Shown here piece by piece: positions 8,600-18,073 of a stretch of 64,000 nucleotides of DNA. A program made the position numbers and the translations under genes. The stretch is from positions 248,001 through 312,000 of the forward strand of contig NZ_JBEHWS010000002.1 in assembly GCF_040239565.1 (NCBI RefSeq). Reading direction: 5' to 3'. Position 1 is the first letter of the stretch, and each line of letters starts with the position of its first letter. The notes under the pieces were generated by a model. The model was given only the letters and a program-made list of their open reading frames with translations. It searched no databases and was not told where the DNA came from. The DNA comes from Fulvimarina sp040239565. Lineage in GTDB: Bacteria; Pseudomonadota; Alphaproteobacteria; Rhizobiales; Rhizobiaceae.

Positions 8600-9385
8600 T
8601 CAGGTCTCGCGGATGTGCGGCAGCGCCCACCACGGCGTCCAGGGCGCCACATGATGCTCGTGGTGATAGCCAAAGTGGAAGCAGGTCGCGAGGGAGGCGA
8701 AATAGCCGAATTCGTTCGAGCGCGAGTTGTGCTCGTCGGCGAAAGCGCCCGCCTCCTCGTGCCGATGGGGTCTATAGGTTCCGAAATAGAAGAGCTGAAG
8801 CGAGGAAAGCAGCGAGGGCAGGCCGTAGAAGAGGACGACGTTCGTCACCGGCGCGCCGAGGACGACGAGATAGGTCGTCACCACGGTCGAGACGAAAAGC
8901 ACGGACCTCAAGCCGAAATAGCGTGAGAAGAAAGTCCGGAACCAGGGCCAGAAATTCTCTGGATCGTCGGCATAGAAATCAGGATCCGCCTCGGTCCCCG
9001 GCGCATCGTGGTGGGCGAAATGCGCGTCCCTGATCTTTTTCCAGGCAAACCCTGCATAGACGAACAGGATGAAGCCACCGATGGCCGAGTTGATCTTCGC
9101 GCGGCCGGGCACGAGCGAACCGTGCATCGCATCATGGGCCAGAATGAAGAGCCCGACCGTCAGCCAGCACTGTAAGGCGGCGATCAGCGGCACCAGCGGC
9201 AGCGTCGCCCAGGTGATATCGAAGAAAAACACCGCCGTGATGTGAACCGCGAACCACGAGACGATGACGGCAGCGCAGAGAGAAAGGCCGATAAGAGCCT
9301 GATAGGGTCGGACTTTCGGGCTGTCGGGTATCAGCGAACGGGTCGACGCTTCGCGCGTGGCTTCGATGGATGGGCTCGATGTCAT
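8600..9385 (-). CDS. crtW: beta-carotene ketolase CrtW
   Basis: The 261-residue integral membrane di-iron oxygenase has the three histidine clusters HDAMHG, HFAHH and HHEHH in the order and spacing of CrtW, plus the family block QLFYFGTYRPHR and the ending TPWWALP. CrtW adds 4-keto groups to beta-carotene or zeaxanthin rings, giving canthaxanthin or astaxanthin. The start overlaps the crtX stop by 4 bases (ATGA), so the two genes are translationally coupled. Plant-type fatty acid desaturases share the fold, but the motif context favours CrtW. Confidence 0.92.
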   Translation of the reverse strand: MTSSPSIEATREASTRSLIPDSPKVRPYQALIGLSLCAAVIVSWFAVHITAVFFFDITWATLPLVPLIAALQCWLTVGLFILAHDAMHGSLVPGRAKINSAIGGFILFVYAGFAWKKIRDAHFAHHDAPGTEADPDFYADDPENFWPWFRTFFSRYFGLRSVLFVSTVVTTYLVVLGAPVTNVVLFYGLPSLLSSLQLFYFGTYRPHRHEEAGAFADEHNSRSNEFGYFASLATCFHFGYHHEHHVAPWTPWWALPHIRET

Positions 9386-10770
9386 ACTCTTGCAGATAGG
9401 CTTGAGCGCACCGCGACGATATCGTTGGCGGGCGTCTGTGGCGCGGCAAAACGTCTCTCGCCACTACTCGTCGCGGCTTTGACGAGGAAATTGTCGACCA
9501 GATCGGCGGCCGCCCGCACGCCTCCAGCGCTCGCGATTTCCTGGCGGATCGGAGCGATCCGCTCTTCGTATGCGGCCCGATCGGCGATCAATCTCGAGAG
9601 CGCTTCGGCGACATTTTTGGGCTTCGCGCGCTTTGCCGCGATGGTTTCTCCGACACCGTGATGCCGGATGCGGGCCCCGACACCCGGCTGATCGTAGCCG
9701 ATTGGAAGCGCCAGCAGCGGCGTGCCGCTCGCCAGACAGTCGAGCACCGTGTTCAGTCCGCCATGGGTGACGCAGATATCGGCGCGCGCGAGCATGGCCG
9801 GCTGATCGGCGAAATCGACGACCCAGTCTGCCGGGAGGCTTGCGGCCTGCTTCGAATCGAGCCCGCCGCAATGGGCAATCATTAACTGAGCGTCGAGTTC
9901 TCGGCAGGCGGTCGCGATCGTCTTGAATAGATCGAACCGATGGCCCTGCATCGTGCCGAGGGAAGCGAAGACGAAAGGCCGTTCGGGATCGATCGAAAAT
10001 CGAGGATCGGCCCTTAAATGCATGACGGGCGCTGCGCGGATCGGGCCGACCGGCCGCAAGACCGTGCTCGTTTCCCTCGGAAAATCGAAGCCTTCGACTG
10101 TCTGCGCAAGGCGAAGTGCCGGGGAAAGGCACGAAACATCGTCCTTTCGTCCGGCAATTTTGAAACGCCGCGCCCAGGTTTCGATAGTCCTGCGCTGTTT
10201 GCGCAGAAAGAGACCGCCGACGAGCTCGCCGCCCCGATTGCGGGCAAGCCCGGCTTCGCTCGGATCGTAAGGCCAGTCGAGGAAGGGGAGAGGCATGGCC
10301 GGATCGCGCTCGATCGGCAGGGCCGCCGCGAGCGAGATATGCGGCAGGCCGAGATAGGCCGCGACGAGACCGGCACCCGGTTCGAACTCGTCGGAGAGTA
10401 CGGCATCGATCCTGTGTTCTCGCATGATGTCCGGCGCGACACGGCAGAACCGGTCCGTTGCCGCCGCGCGGTCAGACACCGCGCGCAGGATACCGAAGAC
10501 CCCTGCCCCACCATCGTCCCGGCGCAGCTTTCCTCTCAGCTTGGATGAAGCGGAGGATCCGATCGTGATGCTCTCAGCGCCAGCCCGCTGTAACATCGTC
10601 TGGGCGCCATCCGGCAGCATGAAGACGATGTCGTGGCCGCGGGCCTCAAGCGCCGCCCCCAGAACCTCGAAGGCTCTGATATGGCTGAAATAGGCCGGAC
10701 AGACGAGGGCTATGCGCGCCAATGGAACCAATCCCGGTAGCCGAAGCGAATCGACGCAGACAGGCGCCAC
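9382..10770 (-). CDS. crtX: zeaxanthin glucosyltransferase-like glycosyltransferase CrtX
   Basis: The 462-residue GT1-type (GT-B) glycosyltransferase starts its conserved part at ARIALVCPAYFSHIRA. It carries the sugar-nucleotide signature around FADQPAMLARADICVTHGG and GYDQPGVGARI in the C-terminal half. With crtW and crtZ next door it most likely glycosylates the 3-hydroxyl of zeaxanthin or astaxanthin. The start is uncertain: GTG at 10770 has no good ribosome-binding site, and TTG codons at 10731 and 10722 lie closer to the conserved region. It is the first gene of the leftward crtX-crtW pair. Confidence 0.85.
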   Translation of the reverse strand: MAPVCVDSLRLPGLVPLARIALVCPAYFSHIRAFEVLGAALEARGHDIVFMLPDGAQTMLQRAGAESITIGSSASSKLRGKLRRDDGGAGVFGILRAVSDRAAATDRFCRVAPDIMREHRIDAVLSDEFEPGAGLVAAYLGLPHISLAAALPIERDPAMPLPFLDWPYDPSEAGLARNRGGELVGGLFLRKQRRTIETWARRFKIAGRKDDVSCLSPALRLAQTVEGFDFPRETSTVLRPVGPIRAAPVMHLRADPRFSIDPERPFVFASLGTMQGHRFDLFKTIATACRELDAQLMIAHCGGLDSKQAASLPADWVVDFADQPAMLARADICVTHGGLNTVLDCLASGTPLLALPIGYDQPGVGARIRHHGVGETIAAKRAKPKNVAEALSRLIADRAAYEERIAPIRQEIASAGGVRAAADLVDNFLVKAATSSGERRFAAPQTPANDIVAVRSSLSARV

Positions 10771-10899
10771 TCGAACATTTGAAACTTAACTAGCATGAAT
10801 TGAAGCGCGGCTGGGCTAGGTATCATTTTGGCTCTCGCTTGCCGCGTGTTCGGGTTGCCTGGCCCAGCCAAGCGGCCTGCTGCGATGGAAAGAAGACGA

Positions 10900-11508
10900 A
10901 TGGCGACGGCACAGGGTTCCCAGCTCGATCATGAGGCGGCAACGCTCAGCTGGCCGCGCTCGGTCTCGGCCGTCTGGCCCGTCGCCTCCACGCTCGCCTG
11001 TCTGCTGCTCACGAACGGTCTCGTCGTCCTCTATCTCTGGGCGATCGGTAGACCCTTCGTCGCCCCGGACGAGCCGCTGAAACTGTTCAGCGTCGATCTG
11101 ACCGCGAGCGCGAACTCCCTCCACCTCGCCGATCCCTATACCTTTCTCCATGCCATCTTCGGGATCGGCCTCTTCCTGTTCCTCGACTGGATCAAGCCCC
11201 ATTGGCCTTTAAGGGAAAAGCTCATCGTCGCAATCCTCGGCAGTGCGGTGTGGGAGATCGTCGAAAACACGCCGTTCGTGGTGGCCCTCTTCAACGATAC
11301 CAGCGATCCGGCCGCCTATAACGGCGACAGCGTGATCAATTCGGTGAGCGACACCCTCTTTGCCGCCGCGGGTTTTCTTTTCGCGAGCCGCGCCCCGTTC
11401 TGGACGTCTGTGCTCGTCGCTTTGGCGCTGGAGCTCCTGGTTTCGCTCTGGATCGCCGACGGGCTGATTCTCGGAACGCTCAAGCTCTTCGGCCTCTCTC
11501 CGGTCTGA
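10900..11508 (+). CDS. UPF0314/DUF2585 membrane protein
   Basis: The 202-residue protein has about five membrane segments and the signature blocks NSLHLADPYTFLHAI, VWEIVENTPFV and YNGDSVINSVSDT of the UPF0314 (DUF2585) family, which is typical of Rhizobiales and has no known function. ATG at 10900 was chosen because GGAAAGAAGACGA precedes it; 10885 is an alternative. It is divergent from crtX and lies directly upstream of crtZ, so a link with carotenoids is possible but untested. Confidence 0.85.
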   Translation: MATAQGSQLDHEAATLSWPRSVSAVWPVASTLACLLLTNGLVVLYLWAIGRPFVAPDEPLKLFSVDLTASANSLHLADPYTFLHAIFGIGLFLFLDWIKPHWPLREKLIVAILGSAVWEIVENTPFVVALFNDTSDPAAYNGDSVINSVSDTLFAAAGFLFASRAPFWTSVLVALALELLVSLWIADGLILGTLKLFGLSPV

Positions 11509-11617
11509 TGCGCGCGGCGTATCCGCCCGCTCCCGATCCAAGGACGTGCCATATCCTCGCCTAATGCTTATAATGGACGGAAACCAGCGCCCGACCTGAA
11601 ATGCCGACAGAGACCCC

Positions 11618-12157
11618 ATGACGATCTGGACCCTCTACTATGTCAGCCTGACCCTCATTACCGTTGCCCTGATGGAGGTTTACGCGTGGTGGGCCCACAA
11701 ATTCATCATGCACGGGAAATTCGGCTGGGGCTGGCACAAGTCCCATCATGAGGAGACGGAAGGCTGGTTTGAGAAGAACGATCTCTACGCCGTCGTGTTC
11801 GCCTGCTTCGCGATCGGGCTCTTCACCATCGGCCACTATCTCTCGCCGACGCTGCTCGCCATCGGCTGGGGCATAACGATCTACGGGCTTCTCTACTTCG
11901 TCGCCCATGATGGCCTCGTGCATCAGCGCTGGCCGTTCAACTATGTGCCCCATCGCGGCTATGCCAAACGCCTCGTCCAGGCCCACCGGCTGCACCATGC
12001 CGTCGAAGGGCGGGAGCATTGCGTGTCCTTCGGCTTTCTCTACGCTCCGCCCATCGACAAGCTGAAGCGCGATCTGCGCGAGTCCGGCGTGCTTGAACGC
12101 GAGCGCATCGAGCGCTCGGTGACCGAGCAGGGCTCGGCCCACGCGCCGGTGCGCTGA
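11618..12157 (+). CDS. crtZ: beta-carotene hydroxylase CrtZ
   Basis: The 179-residue membrane hydroxylase shows the CrtZ histidine boxes HKFIMHG, HKSHHEE, HDGLVHQRW and HRLHHA. It adds hydroxyl groups at C3 and C3' of beta-ionone rings, making zeaxanthin from beta-carotene or astaxanthin from canthaxanthin. It lies 110 bases behind the UPF0314 gene on the same strand. The early carotenoid genes (crtE, crtB, crtI, crtY) are not in this window. Confidence 0.95.
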   Translation: MTIWTLYYVSLTLITVALMEVYAWWAHKFIMHGKFGWGWHKSHHEETEGWFEKNDLYAVVFACFAIGLFTIGHYLSPTLLAIGWGITIYGLLYFVAHDGLVHQRWPFNYVPHRGYAKRLVQAHRLHHAVEGREHCVSFGFLYAPPIDKLKRDLRESGVLERERIERSVTEQGSAHAPVR

Positions 12158-12175
12158 GAGCTTTCTTTTTTCCCG

Positions 12176-13108
12176 TTAGTGCAGGCTGGCGAAAAGACTG
12201 GTCAGCCGCGAGCCGATCCAGTCGAAAAAGCCCTCGCCCTCTTCTCCTGAAGCAGGCTCGATGATGACGGAAACCGTCTGGCCTGCAACCAGCGGCACAT
12301 CCTCCGGCCGGTCCAGAATGTCGATCTGGACGGGGATTCGCTGGGCAAGCCTGATCCACTGGAAGGAGGGCTGAGGCGATTCCAGAAGCTCGCTCGATGA
12401 GGACTCATCGCGGTAGATACCGCGCGAGATACCCTGAACGCGCCCTTTCAGCACCGCATCGCTCGCCATCAATCGAATGCGCGCATCCGCGCCCACTTCG
12501 ATGCCCGGCAGTTTCGTTTCCATGAAATAGGCGTCCACACGAAACGAGCTTTCGTCGATGAGGGCGAGGAACGGATTGCCTGCCGAAACGAAATCCCCGG
12601 TATCGGCGGTCAGGTTCGCCACATAGCCGTTGGCCGGAGCGGTGATGGTAGTGCGTTCGAGATCGAGTTCCGCCGACCGCAGCTGCTGCTGGGCGGCCGC
12701 GAGTGCTGCCTTCGCCGCGGCAGCCTCCAGCTGCGCGTTGGCGACTTCCACATTTGCGACAGCGGCGTCATCCCGGTCTTCGAGGCTGGTTAGCCGCTCG
12801 GCCTGTTGCTGGCGAAGTTCGAACTGCGCCTCGGCCTGCGCCACCTCGGCCTTCGCCTGCTCCACAGCCGTCTCGTAGCCGGTGCGGTCCACCTGAAGGA
12901 GGACATCGCCCTTCGCGACCTCCTGATTGTTGAGGACGTTCAGCTCTGTGATGATGCCCGGCACATAGCTCGCGACCTCGATCACGTCTGCGCGCACATA
13001 CGCGTCCCTCGTCCACGGGTCCTCGAAATAGGTCGTCCAGACATAGACGATGCCGAAGATTGCGGCGATCACGATGGCGGCGGTGGTGAGCAGGCGAAGG
13101 ATGATCAT
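12176..13108 (-). CDS. HlyD/AaeA-type efflux membrane-fusion protein
   Basis: The 310-residue periplasmic adaptor has one N-terminal membrane segment, then the typical WTRDAYVRADVIEVAS opening of AaeA/EmrA relatives. A biotinyl-lipoyl half, an Ala/Gln/Glu-rich coiled coil (about residues 80-150) and a second lipoyl half with ITAPANGYVANL follow. It should link the inner-membrane FUSC pump to the outer membrane. It is the last gene of the FUSC-DUF1656-HlyD operon, 6 bases behind DUF1656. Confidence 0.92.
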   Translation of the reverse strand: MIILRLLTTAAIVIAAIFGIVYVWTTYFEDPWTRDAYVRADVIEVASYVPGIITELNVLNNQEVAKGDVLLQVDRTGYETAVEQAKAEVAQAEAQFELRQQQAERLTSLEDRDDAAVANVEVANAQLEAAAAKAALAAAQQQLRSAELDLERTTITAPANGYVANLTADTGDFVSAGNPFLALIDESSFRVDAYFMETKLPGIEVGADARIRLMASDAVLKGRVQGISRGIYRDESSSSELLESPQPSFQWIRLAQRIPVQIDILDRPEDVPLVAGQTVSVIIEPASGEEGEGFFDWIGSRLTSLFASLH

Positions 13109-13114
13109 CGGCGG

Positions 13115-13318
13115 TCAGAAATCTGGATAGAGCGCCGAGGTGGCACCGAAGAGAACGAAATAGAGCGCAAGACGCGCCAGCGGTGGATGCCAGAAGAAGC
13201 CCCAGACCGAGAATTTCAGCATGAGGTAGTCCACGAGAAACCAGAGCCCGGCCGCGAGAATGGCGCAGAGGACCAGTGATGGCGCATAGACGCCGAAGAT
13301 CGAGAGCTCATGCCGCAT
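13115..13318 (-). CDS. DUF1656 small membrane protein
   Basis: This 67-residue protein begins MRHELSIFGVYAPSL and has two hydrophobic segments, matching the DUF1656 (AaeX-like) family found between FUSC permeases and HlyD adaptors. It overlaps the end of the FUSC gene by 11 bases, which supports the start at 13318 and translational coupling. It is presumed to be a small partner of the efflux pump. Confidence 0.88.
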   Translation of the reverse strand: MRHELSIFGVYAPSLVLCAILAAGLWFLVDYLMLKFSVWGFFWHPPLARLALYFVLFGATSALYPDF

Positions 13319-15440
13319 GGGCACCCTCGCGCGGAAGACAGACCCGGCCCTGGACGATGAGGATGGCAAGCAATTCCATGGCGAGCGCGTAGCGGAGGGT
13401 CGCGGTTCGCATCAGCGAGGGGCCGTCGAGTTCGGAAAGCTTTTGCGCCGCGCGATCGCGCGAGGTGTCCAGCACCGACACCGTTTCGGTGGTATCCTCA
13501 CCCTGTTTCTTTGTCACGACGTCCATCATTCTCTCACGAATTTTCGGCAGGTCCGCGACCAGCTCATCCGGCAGACGCCCGTGGCGTGCAAACCGGTCGA
13601 TCTCGATCATCTCGCGGCCGGCATGGGTGATCGCCTTCGCGCGATTGACGAGATGGGCATCGCCCGCGTTCTCCATGTCGAGGTCCTTGCCGTAATCGGC
13701 GACGACATCGATCGCCTGGGCGATGAAGCTGTCCTCGTTCTTGACCTGTCCATGGGCAGCCGACTTCATCAGCTTCGTGCCCGCCCGCCCAAGATGCCGG
13801 CGCAGCCATGCTGTGTTTTCCGGCAGGATGACCAGCATCGCCGAGATGAAGGCCGCAGGCATGATGGCGAGCGTCGTCACCACATTGAACAGCCGAACGG
13901 GATCGTAGCTCTGCTCGTTGGCTGGCTGTAGCGCGATGGCGAGCATAATCGTGCTGCCGAGCGCAATTGCCCGGTTCGGTCCCGAGCAGACGTAGAAGAT
14001 CACGAAAATCGTCGGCAGGAAGAGCGCGAGAAAGCCGGAAAAATCCGTCATGAACGGCAGAAGCAGCATCAGCATGAAGGCAAGCACCCCGCCGGACATG
14101 AAGCCGAGGAAGATTTTGATGCCGGCGGTGGCAAAGAGGGATCGCGGCAGGATGGTGGGGATCAGAAGCGAAAGTGCGCCGGTAATGAGCGCGAGGATCG
14201 CGCCGTTCTCAGAGCCGGAGAAAATCCAGTACATGGCGACCGCGACGAACGCTCCCGCCGACCGGAGCCCCCGCTGCACGGCGGCGCTGCGATCAGGATA
14301 TCGCGTCGCGAAGGCACTGTCCGGCAGCGCCTCTCGGGATGGATCAGTGAGCGCGAGCGAGGCCTCGAGAAAGCCCGCGACGCCGAGCGCCGTCTCACGA
14401 AGGCGGTAGATCACCAGGCCTTCGAGCCGCTCGTTTTCCGATCTCCCGAAAGCTGCCTTCTCCATGGCCTCGCTCCGCTCCAACGCGTCCGCGAATTCGC
14501 GCAGTGCCTCGGCTCTTTTGGCGGCGGCAGTGAGATCGTCGCCGGGGTTCGGCAGATCGGCGACCAAAGCTTCGAGACGGGCCCGTTTCTCCTCGAGCTC
14601 TCCTTTCAGGACGTCGTTCTCCATTGCGCGCGCGATCGTTGCAGAGAGCGCGCCCGAATCGATGAAGAGGCGATCGAGCCGCGCCGTCGCGGCCCTCAGG
14701 CGCGAAAAATCGGGGCCGGCATGGTTGCGCTCCAGCTTCTGCGCCCGAAGCAGGGTGAAGAGCCCGTCGAGACCGCCGGCGGTGGCGAGCCTGTCCTTCG
14801 CGGTCTGCTCGCGGTTGCGGATGACGGCGTCCCGCACGAGGTCGAACACCTTGCCGGTCGCGTTCCGGAAGTTGGCGAGCAGATCGTCGCCCACAGAATG
14901 GGGAAAGACCGTGAGCAGCACCATGAAGCTCGCGATCACCGCGATGATAGTTTCGGTGGACCGCCAATAGGCGAAGGAAAACGCCATATCCGCGTTCGCG
15001 CCGGTATCGATCGCGACAACGAGTGCGGTGAGGCCTGCCGTGCCGTAGGCATAGCCGTCGAGGCCCACCTGGGAGCGCGCATTGTAACCGCAGCCGAAAA
15101 TCCAAAGCGCGAGGCAGGCGATCATCACGAGGCCGTTCTGGGCGAAGAGGCCGATGAAGAAGAGGACGACGGTCGCACCGATCAGCGTGCCGCCCACACG
15201 CGCGGCGCTGCGCCAGACGGTCATTCCCGACTGCTGGGTAACGACAAGCGGCAGCGTCAAAAGCGCCCAATAGGTGTAGGGAAGGTCAACCAGAAAAGCG
15301 AGAAACATGGTGATGCCCGCCGCGAGCATCACCTTGAAGGCGTAAAGGGCCTGCGCGCCATCGAGCCCGATCGCCGAGAGCGCGCCGGTTATGCGCTTTT
15401 CCCAGCTCACGCTGCCCGATGAAATCGCGGCGTCACTCAT
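13308..15440 (-). CDS. FUSC family (AaeB-like) efflux permease
   Basis: The 710-residue protein has two blocks of about five membrane segments (roughly residues 30-170 and 380-520), separated and followed by cytoplasmic helical domains. This is the fusaric acid resistance (FUSC)/AaeB layout. AaeB exports aromatic carboxylic acids; substrates here are unknown. It is the promoter-proximal gene of the efflux operon. No divergent LysR regulator is adjacent, unlike the E. coli aae locus. Confidence 0.9.
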   Translation of the reverse strand: MSDAAISSGSVSWEKRITGALSAIGLDGAQALYAFKVMLAAGITMFLAFLVDLPYTYWALLTLPLVVTQQSGMTVWRSAARVGGTLIGATVVLFFIGLFAQNGLVMIACLALWIFGCGYNARSQVGLDGYAYGTAGLTALVVAIDTGANADMAFSFAYWRSTETIIAVIASFMVLLTVFPHSVGDDLLANFRNATGKVFDLVRDAVIRNREQTAKDRLATAGGLDGLFTLLRAQKLERNHAGPDFSRLRAATARLDRLFIDSGALSATIARAMENDVLKGELEEKRARLEALVADLPNPGDDLTAAAKRAEALREFADALERSEAMEKAAFGRSENERLEGLVIYRLRETALGVAGFLEASLALTDPSREALPDSAFATRYPDRSAAVQRGLRSAGAFVAVAMYWIFSGSENGAILALITGALSLLIPTILPRSLFATAGIKIFLGFMSGGVLAFMLMLLLPFMTDFSGFLALFLPTIFVIFYVCSGPNRAIALGSTIMLAIALQPANEQSYDPVRLFNVVTTLAIMPAAFISAMLVILPENTAWLRRHLGRAGTKLMKSAAHGQVKNEDSFIAQAIDVVADYGKDLDMENAGDAHLVNRAKAITHAGREMIEIDRFARHGRLPDELVADLPKIRERMMDVVTKKQGEDTTETVSVLDTSRDRAAQKLSELDGPSLMRTATLRYALAMELLAILIVQGRVCLPREGAHAA

Positions 15441-15600
15441 TCACGATGGTCCTGACGGTCAGACGAAAAGCTCGGTCATGACTGCCGGGCTCGGCAAGAA
15501 ATTAGGGCGCCGCAGCGCCATTTCAGCCGAAGTGGGTGACAATGCAGCGAGACGGAGCGCCCAATATCGCACCCCATGGATGCTTGACGGCCACGAAACG

Positions 15601-15632
15601 GCAAAAACCCGGCAGGCGCTGAGCCTGCCGGG
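15601..15632 (-). terminator. rho-independent terminator of rpmE
   Basis: A perfect 10-bp stem (CCCGGCAGGC / GCCTGCCGGG, 5-base loop) is followed, on the minus strand, by TTTTTGC. It lies about 40 bases after the rpmE stop and is a classic intrinsic terminator. Confidence 0.88.
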
Positions 15633-15674
15633 CAAGAGCTGTCAGCGATGGCGCGAAGAGCGCCGGTCGGCGAA

Positions 15675-15896
15675 TTAGATGCCGAGGCCTTCGTAGCGCT
15701 TCTTGAAGCGCGAGACGCGGCCGCCGCGGTCCATCAGCTGCTGGTTGCCGCCCGTCCATGCCGGATGGCTGGTCGGGTCGATGTCGAGATTCATCTTGTC
15801 GCCTTCCGAACCCCAGGTCGAACGGGTCTGGTATTCGGTGCCGTTCGTCATGACCACGGTGATCATGTGGTAGTCGGGATGCAGATCTTGTTTCAT
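15675..15896 (-). CDS. rpmE: 50S ribosomal protein L31
   Basis: The 73-residue protein starting MKQDLHPDYHMI matches L31. It has no cysteine, so it is the zinc-independent (C-minus) type, with the insertion typical of alphaproteobacteria. Two in-frame ATGs exist; the one at 15896 has AAGGA at a proper distance, while 15902 is too close. It has its own strong terminator and is divergent from an ABC exporter gene, a pairing common in Rhizobiales. Confidence 0.93.
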   Translation of the reverse strand: MKQDLHPDYHMITVVMTNGTEYQTRSTWGSEGDKMNLDIDPTSHPAWTGGNQQLMDRGGRVSRFKKRYEGLGI

Positions 15897-16133
15897 AACC
15901 ATCGTCCTTGGCTTCGGCAGAACCCCAAGAGACCAGCGCTCCCAGCTTGATGCTGGCCTAAAGCTCAGGTTGTCGCGGGGACAAGAAGCCGATCAAAGCT
16001 TCCAAATTCAGGGGCGAGCCTATACACAAGCCGCGCACTTGCCGCAAGGCCGCACGGCACGCGATGTCGCACCGAACTTGAAACGCCCATGCGAAGGGCG
16101 GACCTGTAACCCCGAACGGGGAAGGCGTAACGC

Positions 16134-17939
16134 TTGAGTTTGACGAGCAGCAAGAAGACCGAAGACGCGAAGAAGCGGCGCAATCTCCGCCCGCTGGCAC
16201 GGCTGGTTCCCTATGTGAAGCGCCACAAGGGGCTCGCCATCGGCGCGGTGATATTCCTGACGGTCGCGGCCCTCGTCACGCTCTCCCTACCGCTGGCAGT
16301 GCGCAGGGTGATCGACGAAGGCTTCACCCAGTCGAGCACCTACATCATCAATGCCTATTTCGGCATGCTCTTCGTACTGGCCGGGCTCCTCGCGATCTCC
16401 AGTGCCTGCCGCTATTTCTTCGTCGTCACACTCGGTGAACGTGTCGTCGCCGAGCTGCGCAAGGATGTCTTCGCCCATGTGACGAAGCTCTCACCCGCCT
16501 TCTACGATCGCTCCCTGTCGGGCGAAATCGTCTCTCGGCTTTCGGCCGACACCACGCAGATCAAGTCCGCCGTCGGCTCCACCACGTCGGTCTTCCTGCG
16601 CAATGCGATCCTCTTTGTTGGCGCGCTCGCGATGATGATCGTCACGAGCCCCAGCCTCTCGCTCATCGTCATCGCCGCGATTCCGCTGATCGTCCTGCCG
16701 CTCGTCGCCTTCGGCCGCGGCGTGCGTCGGCGCTCCCGCGAGGCACAGGATACGCTCGCCGAGGCGACGGCCTATGCCTCGGAAGCGATCGGGGCGATGC
16801 GCACGGTCCAGGCCTTCACCAGCGAGGGAGCAGTGTCGGGCCGCTACGGCAACGCCGTCGATCGGGCCTTCGGCGCGGCCCGCGCCTCTATCAAGGCCCG
16901 CGCGATGCTGACCGCCGTCGCGATCTTCCTGATATTCTCCTCGATCGTCGGGGTACTCTGGATCGGCGCAAGCCGCGTGGCGCTCGACACGCTCTCGCCC
17001 GGCACGCTTGGCCAGTTCCTGCTTTATGCTGTCTTCGCGGCGGGCGCGCTCGGCCAGCTCTCCGAGGTCTGGGGCGAACTCTCGCTCGCCTCCGGTGCCG
17101 CCGAGCGCCTCAGCGAACTCCTGATGGAAGAGCCACAGATCGAGGCGCCCATCCAGCCGATCGCCCTCCCCTCGCCCGCGACGGGCAAGATCGTTTTCGA
17201 TCACGTCACCTTCGCCTATCCGAGCCGTCCCGATCTCCCGACGATCGAAGACCTGAGCTTCACTATCGCGCCCGGGGAGACGGTCGCCATCGTCGGCGCA
17301 TCGGGTGCGGGGAAATCGACGATCTTCGGTCTGATCGAGCGGTTCTACGACCCGGTCTCGGGCACGATCGCCATCGACGGCGTGGATATCGCGCGGGCCG
17401 ATCCGGCGGATTTGCGCTCGCGCATCGCCTTTGTGCCGCAGGACACGACGATTTTTGCGGCCTCGGTGATCGACAACATTGCCTTCGGCCAACCGGGGGC
17501 GAGCGAAGCCGACATCCGCTCCGCCGCACAATCCGCCCTCGCTACGAACTTCATCGAGGCGCTCGACGAAAACTACGCGACGCTTCTTGGCGAGCGCGGT
17601 GTGACCCTTTCGGGTGGCCAGCGCCAGCGCATCGCGATCGCACGCGCGATCCTTCGGGATGCGCCGATTCTCCTCCTCGACGAAGCGACCTCGGCGCTCG
17701 ACGCGGAAAGCGAGGTTTTGGTGCAGAAGGCGCTTGACGAACTGATGGTCGGCCGCACCACGCTGGTGATCGCGCACCGTCTGGCGACCGTCCTCAAGGC
17801 CGATCGCATCCTCGTTCTCGATGGCGGCCGGATCGTCGAGGAAGGCACCCACCAAAGCCTGATCGAGAAGGACGGCCTCTACGCCCGCCTCGCGCGGCTT
17901 CAATTCGAGGCCGGGCAAATCCGGCAGGCAGCAGAGTAA
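16134..17939 (+). CDS. ABC exporter, fused permease and ATPase
   Basis: The 601-residue half-transporter has six membrane segments (residues about 30-310) and an ATPase domain from about 345. Walker A is GASGAGKST (near 387), the signature LSGGQRQRIAIARA (near 491) and Walker B ILLLDEATSALD (near 511). It should homodimerise and export lipids or drugs, as MsbA/LmrA relatives do. The start is TTG at 16134, preceded by GGGGAAGG. It is conserved beside rpmE in Rhizobiales, but its substrate is unknown. Confidence 0.92.
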   Translation: MSLTSSKKTEDAKKRRNLRPLARLVPYVKRHKGLAIGAVIFLTVAALVTLSLPLAVRRVIDEGFTQSSTYIINAYFGMLFVLAGLLAISSACRYFFVVTLGERVVAELRKDVFAHVTKLSPAFYDRSLSGEIVSRLSADTTQIKSAVGSTTSVFLRNAILFVGALAMMIVTSPSLSLIVIAAIPLIVLPLVAFGRGVRRRSREAQDTLAEATAYASEAIGAMRTVQAFTSEGAVSGRYGNAVDRAFGAARASIKARAMLTAVAIFLIFSSIVGVLWIGASRVALDTLSPGTLGQFLLYAVFAAGALGQLSEVWGELSLASGAAERLSELLMEEPQIEAPIQPIALPSPATGKIVFDHVTFAYPSRPDLPTIEDLSFTIAPGETVAIVGASGAGKSTIFGLIERFYDPVSGTIAIDGVDIARADPADLRSRIAFVPQDTTIFAASVIDNIAFGQPGASEADIRSAAQSALATNFIEALDENYATLLGERGVTLSGGQRQRIAIARAILRDAPILLLDEATSALDAESEVLVQKALDELMVGRTTLVIAHRLATVLKADRILVLDGGRIVEEGTHQSLIEKDGLYARLARLQFEAGQIRQAAE

Positions 17940-18073
17940 CTCCATCCTGACAGGCACGTGATCATCTTTGGGCCTTCAATAACGAAAAAGATAATTTGAA
18001 GCCTTTCCTTCACTGGTCCGTATCTTCCCCGAACATCCACTTCAGGGTGTGCAATCAAACGGAAGGACTTTTT

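Noticed and set aside
16491..17957. Leftward frame of 488 codons
   Set aside because: It is antisense to the ABC exporter, whose Walker and signature motifs are intact; the mirror protein is Asp/Arg-rich without motifs.
17975..18015. Imperfect GGCCTTCAA/TTGAAGCC inverted repeat after the ABC exporter
   Set aside because: The stem has a bulge and a long A-rich loop and overlaps the leader of the next gene, so it was not called a terminator.
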